Source of the DNA: DATARH01 sp035534855
GTDB taxonomy: Bacteria; Pseudomonadota; Alphaproteobacteria; ATCC43930; CGMCC-115725
Reading direction: 5' to 3'
DNA length: 64,000 nt
Assembly (NCBI GenBank): GCA_035534855.1
Contig: DATLRD010000010.1
Coordinates: 1-64,000, forward strand
Part shown: one piece after another, positions 34,615 to 43,250 of the stretch
How the letters are laid out: every line of letters starts with the position of its first letter
Position numbering within the stretch: the first letter of the stretch is position 1
Notes under the pieces: model-generated
Seen by the model: only the letters and a program-made list of their open reading frames with translations
The model's database searches: none
What the model was told of the DNA's origin: nothing
Program-made: the position numbers and the translations under genes

Positions 34615-35601
34615 TTGGCCGAAATGACCGAAGCTGGCAAGCCAATCCGCTGGGGCATCGTCGGCTTGGGCAAGTTCGCCAGCGAGGCGTTGCTGCCGGC
34701 GATCGGCCGGTCGCAGCATGCGGTCGCCGCCGCCTGCGCGACGCGCGACCCGGCGAAGGCGCGCGAATTCGCTGCCCGATTCGCGATTCCCGCGGTTTAT
34801 GACAGCGCTGCCGAGTTGGTGCGCGATGCGGCCGTCGATGCGGTCTATGTCGCGACGCCCAACGGTGAGCACGTGCCGGTCGTGCTGGCCGCGGCGGCGG
34901 CCGGCAAGCACGTGCTGTGCGAAAAACCGCTGGCGCTCGACCTCGCGGCCGGCATCGCCGCGGTGCGTGCCTGCGACGAGGCCGGGGTGATCCTGCGCCT
35001 CGGCCTGCATCTGCGCTTCGAGGCGAGCCTCAAGCGCATCGCAGAGATCCTGCGCGACGGGCGAATCGGCAAGGTGCGCGCGTTGTCAATCGAACGCTCG
35101 GCGCCGCTCGACGAGCGCGTACCGTGGCGCACCGACCCCGAGCAGGGTGGCAGCGTGCTCTATGATGTCGGCGTCCACCTGCTCGATCTGGTGCCGCGGC
35201 TTGTCGGGGCGGGCATCGCCTCGGTGTCGGCGCTCGCCTCGCCTCCGCCCTCTGGCGGGGTTTCGGCCGACACCATCACGATGCTGCTGCGCCTCGAAAA
35301 CGGAGTGCAGGCCACCGCGCGGATTTCGCGCGAGGCGCCCTATACCGCAAGCGACCTGGTGGTGATCGGCACCGAAGGGATGCTGCGCACCGGGCCGCTG
35401 CGCTGGGTCGACAAGCACAACATCGCGGTAACGACCGCCGCCGGGCTCAGCGAAGAGGCGATCCCGGCCGCCGACCTCTACCGCGACCAGCTCGACGCCT
35501 TCGCCGACGATGTCGCCGACCGCGGTGCCCGCCTCGCCACCGGCGAGGACGGGCTGCGCCTGATCGCCGCCGCCCAGGCGGTGGAGAAGGCGCTGACCTG
35601 A
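34615..35601 (+). CDS. Gfo/Idh/MocA-family oxidoreductase
   Basis: NAD(P)-dependent sugar or inositol dehydrogenase-like protein, 328 residues from TTG 34615, which has GGAGG six bases before it; ATG 34624 is the alternative. Rossmann motif GIVGLGKFASEAL, the catalytic lysine in VLCEKPLALDLAAG, and the C-terminal beta-sheet domain with DPEQGGSVLYDVGVHLLDLV. The substrate cannot be told. Stands alone; the next gene is convergent, 7 bp away. Confidence 0.88.
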   Translation: MAEMTEAGKPIRWGIVGLGKFASEALLPAIGRSQHAVAAACATRDPAKAREFAARFAIPAVYDSAAELVRDAAVDAVYVATPNGEHVPVVLAAAAAGKHVLCEKPLALDLAAGIAAVRACDEAGVILRLGLHLRFEASLKRIAEILRDGRIGKVRALSIERSAPLDERVPWRTDPEQGGSVLYDVGVHLLDLVPRLVGAGIASVSALASPPPSGGVSADTITMLLRLENGVQATARISREAPYTASDLVVIGTEGMLRTGPLRWVDKHNIAVTTAAGLSEEAIPAADLYRDQLDAFADDVADRGARLATGEDGLRLIAAAQAVEKALT

Positions 35602-35608
35602 GCCGCCG

Positions 35609-36727
35609 CTAGCCCTGCAATTCCAGGATATCGAGCCCGTTCAGCCGGTCGATCAGGAAGACGAGGCCGCGCGCCTTATCGACAAACACATCGTTCGACT
35701 GCACGATCTTCTGCCCTGCGCCGGGGGTGGGCATAAACGCGTCGATCTCCTCGGGCCGGTACGGGTTTGCGATGTCGACCGCGCGCAATCCGCCGCCGAA
35801 CCAGGTCACCAGAATGATGTTGCCGTCGACCGTCTCCTGCGGCTGGTGCGCGCCGTACCAGCAGTCGCGGTTGAATGGCTCGTCGTGCGGCACCCGCCAG
35901 GTCGAGATCGGCACCGGGTGCGCCTCGTCGGTCAGGTCGACGACCCACATGAAGGCGTTGGGCGACGGGGTCAGCCGGTCGGCCACCTCCTCGTCGGTTA
36001 CCACCGCGACCTTGCGGCCCATCAGCTCGTGCGGGATCGGCAGCACGGTGTGCGTCGGACACGGGTAGGGCGGGCTCCAATCGAGGCCGCTGATGAAGCG
36101 AGGGTGGCGCAGATCGCTGCAGTCGAGGATCACGAACCCGCCGTGCCAGTAGCTCGTGTAGAGCCGGTCGCCGCGGCGCAGCGGGTGGTGGCAGCGATGC
36201 GCCCGGCCGCGCCAAGTGGGCGTTTCGCCGCCGGCGAGGTGCTGGCCCGGCATCCACCAGTGCCCGATTTTCTCGGGCCGGGTCGGGTCGGCGAGGTCGA
36301 GGATCACGACGATGTCGCCGACGAACCCGTCTTCCTCGGACGAGATATAGGCGTAGCGCCCGTCCGAATCGAAGCGGTGCGAGCCGCCCGATTTGTAGTG
36401 CCCGATCTGCCGCGGGTTGGCCTTGTCGCTGGTGTCGTAGACCTTGATCCCGCCCTGAAAATCGGCCGGCCGCTCGCCGCCGGCGGCGCGGTAGAGCTCG
36501 TTGTTGACCAGCATGATGTCGCCGTGCACCCGCACCTTGTGCGAATGGGTGTGCGCCGGCAGCGCGATGCGGCTCACCACCGCGGGCTTGCGCGGGTCGC
36601 TGACATCGATGATCGAGGTGCCGTCGGGCGGACCCATATGCCCGACATAGGCGTAGCCGCCCTCGGCGACGACCTGGCCGCCGCCGGGTATGTCGAGCTT
36701 TGACAGGTGCTTCAGAATGCCGGGCAT
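35609..36727 (-). CDS. LVIVD-repeat beta-propeller protein
   Basis: 372 residues from ATG 36727. Repeats of the LVIVD type form a beta-propeller: GTSIIDVSDPRKPAVVSRI, IKVYDTSDKANPRQIGHY, VVILDLADPTRPEKIGHWW, GFVILDCSDLRHPRFISGL, WVVDLTDEAHPVPIST and LRAVDIANPYRPEEIDAF. No signal peptide is visible, so it is probably cytoplasmic. The middle carries a His-rich segment (RGRAHRCHHPLRRGDRLYTS). No enzymatic motif is recognised. The family is common in soil alphaproteobacteria, often beside amidohydrolase or LLM genes, which also occur here. Confidence 0.8.
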   Translation of the reverse strand: MPGILKHLSKLDIPGGGQVVAEGGYAYVGHMGPPDGTSIIDVSDPRKPAVVSRIALPAHTHSHKVRVHGDIMLVNNELYRAAGGERPADFQGGIKVYDTSDKANPRQIGHYKSGGSHRFDSDGRYAYISSEEDGFVGDIVVILDLADPTRPEKIGHWWMPGQHLAGGETPTWRGRAHRCHHPLRRGDRLYTSYWHGGFVILDCSDLRHPRFISGLDWSPPYPCPTHTVLPIPHELMGRKVAVVTDEEVADRLTPSPNAFMWVVDLTDEAHPVPISTWRVPHDEPFNRDCWYGAHQPQETVDGNIILVTWFGGGLRAVDIANPYRPEEIDAFMPTPGAGQKIVQSNDVFVDKARGLVFLIDRLNGLDILELQG

Positions 36728-36762
36728 GGGTTGTCCCCCGTTGTTGCGCCGGCCGACGATAG

Positions 36763-37770
36763 CTACCAATCCGCTTGCGGATAAAGCCCCATGCGTCGCG
36801 CCTTTTCGATGACCAGCGCGGTGATCGCGTCGACATGCGGGGTCGGCACCCGCGCGGCGCGGGCAAATTGCTGTACCGAGGTCAGGATGCCGTCGATCTC
36901 GGGTGGCCGGCAGCGCTCGAAATCTTGCAGCATCGACGATTTGTGCGGCGACATCGGCCGAGCCCCGTAGGCCCGCTGAAAATTGAGGTCGAGAGCGATT
37001 CCGTGCGCGGCGGCAACTGCCAACCCCTCGGCCATCAGGTTCTGGCTCAGCGCCAGGAGCTCGGGGTGGCGGCCGATCACCCCGATCGGCTCGCCGGTCA
37101 TCGCGCAGATTGGGCTGGTGCTGAGGTTGCGCAGCAATTTGTCCCAGATCTCGGTGCGGATCGTTGAGGTCAGCGGTGCCGGGATGCCGGCTCGTTCGAG
37201 CGCCGCGGCGATCGCCTTGAGCCGGGTCGAGATCGTGCCGTCCGGCTCACCGAGGGTGAACTGGTTCTTGGTGCCCGGCGAATTGCGGATCATCCCCGGG
37301 GCGATGATTGTGTTGGCCGAGTTGATCATGCAGCCGACGACGCGCTCTGCCCCGATCGCGCGCGCCAGGATGCCGCCGGGATCGAGAAGCGACAGGTCGG
37401 GGGCGGGCGCGCCGGTTGCCTCGGCGCGGTATAGGTACCACCACGGGATGCCGTTCATCGCGAAGACCACGGTAGTGGCCGGGCCGATCAGGCTGGCGAT
37501 CTCGTCGGAGGCCGCCGGCAGGACCGAGGATTTGAGCGTGACGATGACCACGTCCTGCGGACCCAGCGTCTGCGGCTGGTCGGTGACGTGCACCCGCGCC
37601 TCGATGTGCTGGTCGTCGAGTTCCAGCGTGATCCCGCGCTCGGCGATCGCCGCAAGTTGCGCGCCGCGGCACACCGCCGAGACCTCGATTCCGGCGGCCG
37701 GGCCGTTGGCGGCGAGCCGAGCTGCGAGATGGCCGCCGACAGCGCCGGCGCCAAAGATTACCATCTTCAT
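36763..37770 (-). CDS. Ketopantoate reductase-like protein (ApbA/PanE family)
   Basis: 335 residues from ATG 37770 (MKMVIFGAGAVGGHLAARLA, NADP-binding Rossmann fold). Downstream the family's Lys/Asn region VVIVTLKSSVLPAASDEI and AMNGIPWWYL, and the catalytic Glu-Lys segment RTEIWDKLLRNLSTSPICAMTG. Pantothenate synthesis would need 2-dehydropantoate; many paralogues act on other 2-keto acids and this one is not near panB/panC, so substrate is open. Back-to-back with the gene at 37797 (26 bp apart). Confidence 0.87.
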   Translation of the reverse strand: MKMVIFGAGAVGGHLAARLAANGPAAGIEVSAVCRGAQLAAIAERGITLELDDQHIEARVHVTDQPQTLGPQDVVIVTLKSSVLPAASDEIASLIGPATTVVFAMNGIPWWYLYRAEATGAPAPDLSLLDPGGILARAIGAERVVGCMINSANTIIAPGMIRNSPGTKNQFTLGEPDGTISTRLKAIAAALERAGIPAPLTSTIRTEIWDKLLRNLSTSPICAMTGEPIGVIGRHPELLALSQNLMAEGLAVAAAHGIALDLNFQRAYGARPMSPHKSSMLQDFERCRPPEIDGILTSVQQFARAARVPTPHVDAITALVIEKARRMGLYPQADW

Positions 37771-37796
37771 GTTGATACCCGCTGGGTCAGTCGGTG

Positions 37797-38270
37797 ATGT
37801 GGCTCTGCCATCGTGTGCATAATTCAGGCCGCCGCCAAGCCTTTGTCGTGGTGCTTGCGCTGCTCGCCCTGCTGGTCGCGGCCCCGGCGCCGTCCGACGC
37901 GCAGAGCCTGTTTGGCGAACATTACGTCGACGTGCAGTTCGCAACTCGCGACGGCAAGCCGATGGCCAGCGCCGAGGTGCTGGTCTTTGCCCCCGGCAAA
38001 CCCGACCGGCCGGTGCAGGTGGGCCGGACCGACAAGGACGGCAAGTTTCGCTTCGAGGCCGACGAGGACGGGTTCTGGAGCGCCGAGGCGCATACCGGAA
38101 CCGAGATCGCTCGGGTCACGATCCGCGTCGGTCACCCCGATCGCCAGCCGGGCTGGCTGGAATCGCCTTACGTGATTCTCGGGCTGCTCTGTGCGCTGCT
38201 GGCGCTGGCGGTGGTATTCCGCTATCTGCGCGCCCGCGAACGCGCCCGGGCGCGCAGCCGGCGCGGCTAG
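37797..38270 (+). CDS. Membrane-anchored periplasmic protein with a carboxypeptidase-regulatory-like domain
   Basis: 157 residues from ATG 37797 (a GTG three bases earlier is equally possible). Signal sequence (VVVLALLALLVAAPAPSDAQ), a small beta-sandwich with the pattern DGKPMASAEVLVFAPGKPD, GRTDKDGKFRFEADEDGFW and SAEAHTGTEIARVTIRVG, then one transmembrane helix (PYVILGLLCALLALAVVF) and a basic tail. Layout and motifs resemble accessory proteins of nickel/cobalt uptake systems, but no transporter is adjacent. Function unassigned. Confidence 0.7.
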   Translation: MWLCHRVHNSGRRQAFVVVLALLALLVAAPAPSDAQSLFGEHYVDVQFATRDGKPMASAEVLVFAPGKPDRPVQVGRTDKDGKFRFEADEDGFWSAEAHTGTEIARVTIRVGHPDRQPGWLESPYVILGLLCALLALAVVFRYLRARERARARSRRG

Positions 38271-38281
38271 CCCCGGCGCGC

Positions 38282-38587
38282 TCACTGCTCGAGCGTATAG
38301 TTGCCGATCGTGGTGATGTTGCCGCCGATCCGCACCGAGGTCCGCGTGCCAGGGATCAGGAGCGAGCCTGGAAAGCTGCCCTGGAGCGGCGGCTTTGCCG
38401 CGTCCCGGGGCGGCGGCGCGGTATCGCCGTTGAGCGCTCGCGCCTGCGCCAGCTTTTGCGCGAGCAGTTCGTTGTTGGCCCGCAGGTCGCTCAGCTCGTC
38501 GGCGCGGGCGGTCGCCAGACCAAGCCACGCGACCAGGATCGGCAGGCTCAGCGCCGCCGCCCATCGGAGCGGCCGAATGCAGGCCAT
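38282..38587 (-). CDS. Short exported protein resembling the N-terminus of a DcaP-like porin
   Basis: 101 residues from ATG 38587. Signal peptide (LRWAAALSLPILVAWLGLATARA), a coiled-coil stretch (ELSDLRANNELLAQKLAQA), then FPGSLLIPGTRTSVRIGGN, which matches the start of the barrel in DcaP-type porins (SFxxSFxIPGTxTSxxIGG). In those the barrel goes on for about 350 residues; here it stops after NYTLEQ, 11 bp before a convergent gene. Either a truncated porin gene or a short lineage-specific protein derived from one. Confidence 0.55.
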   Translation of the reverse strand: MACIRPLRWAAALSLPILVAWLGLATARADELSDLRANNELLAQKLAQARALNGDTAPPPRDAAKPPLQGSFPGSLLIPGTRTSVRIGGNITTIGNYTLEQ

Positions 38588-38595
38588 GACCGCGC

Positions 38596-38859
38596 TCAAC
38601 CGAGGTCGATCAGCGTGTGGATCAAATCGGCGGGCCACACCAGGCTGGTCGGTGCGCTGCTGAGCGCAGTGCTCAGCGAGGGGTCGATCCCATCGGCCGG
38701 CAGGTCGAATGCCAGGTGATGGCTGAAATGCGCCAGCACCCCGGCAAGATACAGGCCCGCGATCCAGCGCCACGTGTGCTGGTGCCGGCGTGGCGGCTGG
38801 GCCGCGACCGACGAGAAGATGCGGCGTCCCAGCTTTGGAAATCCCGGCGGACCGATCAT
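38596..38859 (-). CDS. Hypothetical small membrane protein
   Basis: 87 residues, ending 8 bp before the porin-like gene, likely cotranscribed. One hydrophobic segment WIAGLYLAGVLAHFSHHLAF (about 32-51) with two histidines, then DGIDPSLSTALSSAPTSLVW and a second weakly hydrophobic end. The start is uncertain; an Arg/His-rich lead (PPRRHQHTWR) may be non-coding. No family known to me. Confidence 0.4.
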   Translation of the reverse strand: MIGPPGFPKLGRRIFSSVAAQPPRRHQHTWRWIAGLYLAGVLAHFSHHLAFDLPADGIDPSLSTALSSAPTSLVWPADLIHTLIDLG

Positions 38860-38960
38860 GATGTCACCCAGTCTATCGGTGCCCCCTCAGGGGATCATAA
38901 CGCGCCGAACCGGCGGCGTCACCGCCGGCGATGCGGGCGATCCCGCGCCGGTGGACACCC

Positions 38961-39794
38961 TCACGCCAGCGCCGCATGCTTCCAGCCGATCCACTCGCAC
39001 ACCGCGCGCCCCATGACCAGGTCGAGGTCGCGGCCTTTCAGCCACGGCAGTTCCTCGGTGAACATCGTCACGCATTGGCGATAGCTGCACGGCATGCGGG
39101 TGATGTCGGTGCCCCAGAAGCAGCGGTTTGGCCCGAACGCGTCGAAAATCTGCCGGATGTATTGGTGGAGGTTGCGGTACGGGTAGGGCTGGCTGGAATA
39201 CGACGGCGCGCCGGACAGCTTGACCGCGACGTTGGGATACTTGGCAAGCGCCAGCATGTCACCGAGGTCGGCAAACGCGGCGTCGTCGGTGCCGGCCCCG
39301 CCGCCGCCCCCGCGGCCGTGATGGTCGATGTGCAGCTTGAGCCCCGGATGTCGGGCGGCGATCGCGCCCAGCGCGGCCATCTGCCCGCCGGCCAAGAGCC
39401 CGACCGGATAGTCCTGCTGCTCGCACGCCTTCCAAAACCAGTCGAGCGAACCGTTGGTCCACCAGGCCTTCTGCTGCGGCTGGTTAAACGTAAAGCGGAA
39501 GCCGAGCATGCCGGGGCGCGAGCGCCAGTTGCGCACGATCTCCTCGCGGTTCGGCGCCTGGAGGTCGAAATGCCCGAGGATGCAGAACTTGTCAGGGTGC
39601 GCCTTGACCGCCTCGACTGCCAGTTCGTTGACCTTTTCGCCGAGCGATGAGGGCGGGTGGATCACCGCCGCGTCGACCCCGGCAGAAGCCATTTCGGCCA
39701 GCGCGTCGTTGACGTCATATGTCGGGATCTGCCGGTGATGCGCCGACATCTTGGCGTCTTCCCAGATGTGAATTTGTGAATCGACGATCAGCAT
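38961..39794 (-). CDS. Amidohydrolase-2 family protein (metal-dependent hydrolase)
   Basis: 277 residues, TIM-barrel hydrolase related to lactonases and decarboxylases of the ACMSD type. Metal or substrate residues: Q7-H9 in DSQIHIWED, KLHIDHHG (His pair on the central strand), and the C-terminal aspartate in FWGTDITRM. A Gly-rich loop (GRGGGGGAGTDD) is inserted after the His pair. It belongs to a group found next to LLM oxidoreductases, one of which is divergent here, 165 bp away; a joint catabolic role is inferred. Confidence 0.85.
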   Translation of the reverse strand: MLIVDSQIHIWEDAKMSAHHRQIPTYDVNDALAEMASAGVDAAVIHPPSSLGEKVNELAVEAVKAHPDKFCILGHFDLQAPNREEIVRNWRSRPGMLGFRFTFNQPQQKAWWTNGSLDWFWKACEQQDYPVGLLAGGQMAALGAIAARHPGLKLHIDHHGRGGGGGAGTDDAAFADLGDMLALAKYPNVAVKLSGAPSYSSQPYPYRNLHQYIRQIFDAFGPNRCFWGTDITRMPCSYRQCVTMFTEELPWLKGRDLDLVMGRAVCEWIGWKHAALA

Positions 39795-39959
39795 GGCATC
39801 TCTCCCGTGGCTTTCTGGCGACAGGCTAGACCGGATCAGTCCGGTCCGGAAGGCCGCCGGTGCTCATGCCTAATCGCTATAGCCACGATAGGAATCCGGT
39901 ATTTTGCATATTGCAGCCGAATGGTTACGCTGGTGCGGTAAGGCGAAGGAGAAACCGGA

Positions 39960-40997
39960 ATGCAATTCGGATTGTTTGGCAGCGCGCAGGCAAAGCGGCC
40001 TGAACCCGGCGATGTGCTGACCGACAGCAGCCAAGGCTTTCACGAGTGGATCGACAACAATGTCGAGGCCGAGGGGCTCGGTTATCGGTCGACCTTTGTC
40101 GTCGAGCACCACTTCACCGGGTTCGGCCAGGTGTCGGCGAGCCTCAATTTGTTGACCTGGCTCGGCGCGCGCACCAAGACACTGCGCCTTGGCACCGCCG
40201 TGCTGGTCCTGCCGTGGCACAACCCGGTGCTGCTCGCCGAGCAGGCGGCGACGCTCGACCTGTTGAGCGGCGGGCGGCTCGATTTCGGCATCGGCAAGGG
40301 GTATCGCTACAACGAGTTCGCCGGTTTTGCGATGCCGATGGAAGAGGCCGACGCGCGCTTCGACGAATCGATGGAGGTCATCACCAAGGCGTTCACCCAC
40401 GACACGCCGTGGAGCCACAAGGGCCCCTATTGGCAGTATGACAATGTCGTCGTCGAACCGCCTTCGGCGCAGCGCCCGCATCCGCCGTTCTGGATGGGCG
40501 CCGGCAGCGAGCGCTCGGTGCGCCAGGTCGCCGAGCGCGGCTACAATCTGCTGCTCGGGCAGTACGACATGCCGGAAGACGTGCTGCGCCACGTCGCCCA
40601 GTTCCGCCGCGATGTCGAGGCGCGCGGCCGCCGCTTCGACCCGATGGAGGTCGGTGTCGCCCGCGCCGTGCATTTCGCCGACTCCAAGGAGGATTTGGAC
40701 AAGGCGCTGGAGCGCCGCTACCAGGGCCATTTGCGGGTCAATCGGCTCGCCACCCGCCCCGGCGAAGCCCGCGAGCGGTTCGTCCACAGCGAGGCCGCGA
40801 CGCGCCATTTGTGCAACGAAACCGCGATCTTCGGCACGCCCGACCAGATCGTCGCCAAGATCGAGGCACTGCGCGCCGGCGGCGTCGACTACGTGCTGAT
40901 CAATTTCGGCGGGTCGCGCACCAACATCCGGCGCTTCGCCACGGAGATCATGCCGCACTTCGCCGACAAGCCGCGAATGGCCGACGCGGCGAAGTAG
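39960..40997 (+). CDS. LLM-class flavin-dependent oxidoreductase (luciferase-like)
   Basis: 345 residues. Family features: FGLFGSAQAKRPE at the N-terminus, GYRSTFVVEHHFTGFGQ, LRLGTAVLVLPWHNPVLLAE and the sheet residue run LDLLSGGRLDFGIGKGYRYN. Uses reduced FMN supplied by a reductase to oxygenate a small molecule; the substrate is unknown. Start ATG 39960 follows GGCGAAGGAGAAACCGGA. Divergent from the amidohydrolase gene. Confidence 0.88.
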   Translation: MQFGLFGSAQAKRPEPGDVLTDSSQGFHEWIDNNVEAEGLGYRSTFVVEHHFTGFGQVSASLNLLTWLGARTKTLRLGTAVLVLPWHNPVLLAEQAATLDLLSGGRLDFGIGKGYRYNEFAGFAMPMEEADARFDESMEVITKAFTHDTPWSHKGPYWQYDNVVVEPPSAQRPHPPFWMGAGSERSVRQVAERGYNLLLGQYDMPEDVLRHVAQFRRDVEARGRRFDPMEVGVARAVHFADSKEDLDKALERRYQGHLRVNRLATRPGEARERFVHSEAATRHLCNETAIFGTPDQIVAKIEALRAGGVDYVLINFGGSRTNIRRFATEIMPHFADKPRMADAAK

Positions 40998-41113
40998 GGT
41001 CCGGAGAACGGCCTCCGATGCAAGCCGGGGTCTGATCGCAAAGCGCCCCGGCCGCGCGGGCGAGCCCGTGGGTTCCCCGCAATGACGGATGCAATTCGAT
41101 CAGAGTACTGCTT

Positions 41114-41812
41114 CTAGAATACGTTGACGGTCTGGCTGTCGTAATACGGGTAGCAAATCGTCTCCGGCGGACCACCGGTTTCTGGCTGACTCTCGGCCGA
41201 CAGCCACGTCGACGGGCACCCTTCGGGCGCCGGGGCGGGGTTGTAAGCAAGCGGGACCGGCATCGGACCGGCACTGACCGCCGGTTCGACCCCAAACGGC
41301 AGCGAATCCGCGCGCATCACGTGAGCGGTGTTCCCCACAACGCGCACAAACGCCCGGTATCCGACGGCCAGAGGGAGATCGTCGGGATAGTAGTTTTGCA
41401 CGACGATAATGGCCGGAGATTGAGCGGGGTTGAGATAGGGATCGGGCGGATACGTCTTCTTATCGAGCAGCACCGTGTATTCAATCGCCGGAACGTTTGG
41501 CACGGCCGCATCGGCAAAGACGTCGAGCGGGCCCACCGATAACCCGGCGTCCGCCCCCGACGGCCCCCTTGGCCCGGCGTGAACCCCGACAACAAACGGA
41601 ATCGGCGATCGCGGGTTGATCGAGACGGACGCTGAGGCGTCGTTTTGACCGACGGTCACCCGCCGCGCGGCGATGATCGTCCCGTAAAAGAAATCGACGC
41701 GCTGCGGTTGCTCGTAAACCATTGGGTTATATTGCTGTTGCCCTCCCGGATAGGCACAACCGCCGACGACACCAACAAGGGCCCACGCCGAAAGCAAACC
41801 AACCACGCGCAT
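41114..41812 (-). CDS. Putative outer-membrane lipoprotein
   Basis: 232 residues with a lipobox (LVGVVGGCAYPGG, Cys19). After it comes QRVDFFYGTIIAARRVTVGQ, which resembles the start of SlyB/PcpL-type lipoproteins, but no glycine-zipper follows; instead a Pro/Asn/Tyr-rich domain (VLLDKKTYPPDPYLNP, VVQNYYPDDLPLAVGYRAFV). The GC content is slightly below that of its neighbours. Function unknown; cell-envelope location likely. Confidence 0.7.
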   Translation of the reverse strand: MRVVGLLSAWALVGVVGGCAYPGGQQQYNPMVYEQPQRVDFFYGTIIAARRVTVGQNDASASVSINPRSPIPFVVGVHAGPRGPSGADAGLSVGPLDVFADAAVPNVPAIEYTVLLDKKTYPPDPYLNPAQSPAIIVVQNYYPDDLPLAVGYRAFVRVVGNTAHVMRADSLPFGVEPAVSAGPMPVPLAYNPAPAPEGCPSTWLSAESQPETGGPPETICYPYYDSQTVNVF

Positions 41813-41937
41813 CGCACATCCCCCAACGACCTATAAGTAAATCGTTGCAGCCAACGGTTAATAAGAGATTATCGCAATAATAGAAAACAACACGCAAAGC
41901 GGCGCGTTCTGAGGCTCGGATGCCGAATGCAGCGGGT

Positions 41938-42861
41938 CTACGTCGCCATCGGACCGCCGATCTCGTCGCGGTCGAATTCGTAGCGGGTGTTGCAGAATTC
42001 GCAGGTCACGGTGGTCACCGCGTCCTGGCGCAACTCGTCGATGTCTTCCGGCGGGAACGAGCGCAGGATCGAGATGATCCGCTCGCGCGAGCAGCGGCAC
42101 CGCGCCTCGACAGGCTGGGTGTCGAAGACCCGCACGGTTTCCTGGTGGAACAGGCGAAACAGCAGGTGGTGCGGCGACAGGTCGGGATCGGTCAGCTCAG
42201 ACGCGGTTGCCGAGCTCATCAGCACCATTGCGCGGCGCCACCCGTCTTCGACATCGTCGGCGATGACCTCGTAACCGCCCTCGGGCGGCACGCGCTGCAG
42301 CATCAGTCCGCCGGCGCGCCACACACCGCCGTCGCCGACCCGCGCGGCCGACAGCTTGATCCCGGCCTGGATCTGCTCCGACTGGCGGAAATAATGCTGC
42401 GCGCACTCGGCGAGCGTCGCCCCCACCAGCTCGACGATGCCCTGGTAGCGTTCGGTGTGCTCGCCCTGGTCGACCGTGAACGCGATGTAGCCGCCGCCCA
42501 TCAATTCTGGCACCGACGGGCTTTGCCCGCTCGGGGCCGTGGCAAGCTCATTAAGCCGCCGCTCGTCGTATTGCGCATAGCCGCGCACCGCGCCAGTGGT
42601 CGCGACATCGGCGACGATCAGCCGGACCGGCCCGTCGCTTTTGGTCTGCAGCGTAAAGACGCCGTCGTATTTGAGCGCCCCGGCGAGCACGACGGCGAGC
42701 ACGACCGCCTCGCCCAGCACCGCCGCGACCGGCTCGGGGTAATCGTGCTGCGACAGGATCGTGTCGACCGTCGGGCCGAGCCGCACCAGCCGTCCGCGCA
42801 ACGCAAACGGGTCGATCCGAAACGGTTGGATCAAATCGTCGGTTCGTGGGTCGCTTTCCAA
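41938..42861 (-). CDS. hslO: Redox-regulated chaperone Hsp33
   Basis: 307 residues. Holdase activated by oxidation: the C-terminal zinc centre has CRCS (CxC) and TCEFCN (CxxC). The N-terminal core VLGEAVVLAVVLAGALKYDG and VFTLQTKSDGPVRLIVADVA is typical. In many alphaproteobacteria hslO follows argD-argF; here a methyltransferase gene on the other strand and 390 bp of non-coding DNA separate it from argF. Confidence 0.95.
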   Translation of the reverse strand: MESDPRTDDLIQPFRIDPFALRGRLVRLGPTVDTILSQHDYPEPVAAVLGEAVVLAVVLAGALKYDGVFTLQTKSDGPVRLIVADVATTGAVRGYAQYDERRLNELATAPSGQSPSVPELMGGGYIAFTVDQGEHTERYQGIVELVGATLAECAQHYFRQSEQIQAGIKLSAARVGDGGVWRAGGLMLQRVPPEGGYEVIADDVEDGWRRAMVLMSSATASELTDPDLSPHHLLFRLFHQETVRVFDTQPVEARCRCSRERIISILRSFPPEDIDELRQDAVTTVTCEFCNTRYEFDRDEIGGPMAT

Positions 42862-43250
42862 AACAAGGGTCTCCGCTGAGGCAGCCGCCGGCGCTCAAAA
42901 AGACCGCCTGAGCCCTCCCGTCGTCAACCCGTCCGTTGCGCGTCACGACCCCGCGAAATGCGCGTCGATCCAGTCGCGGAAGCGGGGCGCCCGCAGCAGA
43001 GGACACTCGGTCAGACGAATTTATGATCGTCGAACTTACCATTATGACGTCGCTCCCTGACCTGCGCCCTACGCAACCAACAATTTTCACGGTCTAGCGA
43101 TCTTAAGCCGGTGGCCGACAGCAGATCGGAGGGGAGCGCACCTGCTTGGCGATTGATCCCGTTCTGTGCCGCGGCTACCTGGAACTAAAAGGTTCGTGCC
43201 GATATTCGACAACATGAGGGCCGATAGACGGCCGGGGATGGGATAGCATC
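42862..43250. other. Intergenic region between hslO and a methyltransferase gene
   Basis: 389 bp with lower GC in its right half. On the minus strand about 43018-42943 reads IRLTECPLLRAPRFRDWIDA, then HFAGS and a stop, which vaguely resembles the C-terminal end of a LysR-type regulator (FRDWL), but this is too short to be sure. It must hold the hslO promoter and that of the methyltransferase gene. No other structure was recognised. Confidence 0.35.

Noticed and set aside
40998..41113. CCGGGG...CCCCGG inverted repeat after the LLM gene as a terminator
   Set aside because: Only six base pairs with a 14-15 base loop and no T-run.
43153..43166. TTGATCCCGTTCTG as a further FixK box
   Set aside because: Only the left half site matches; the right half has lost the CAA core.
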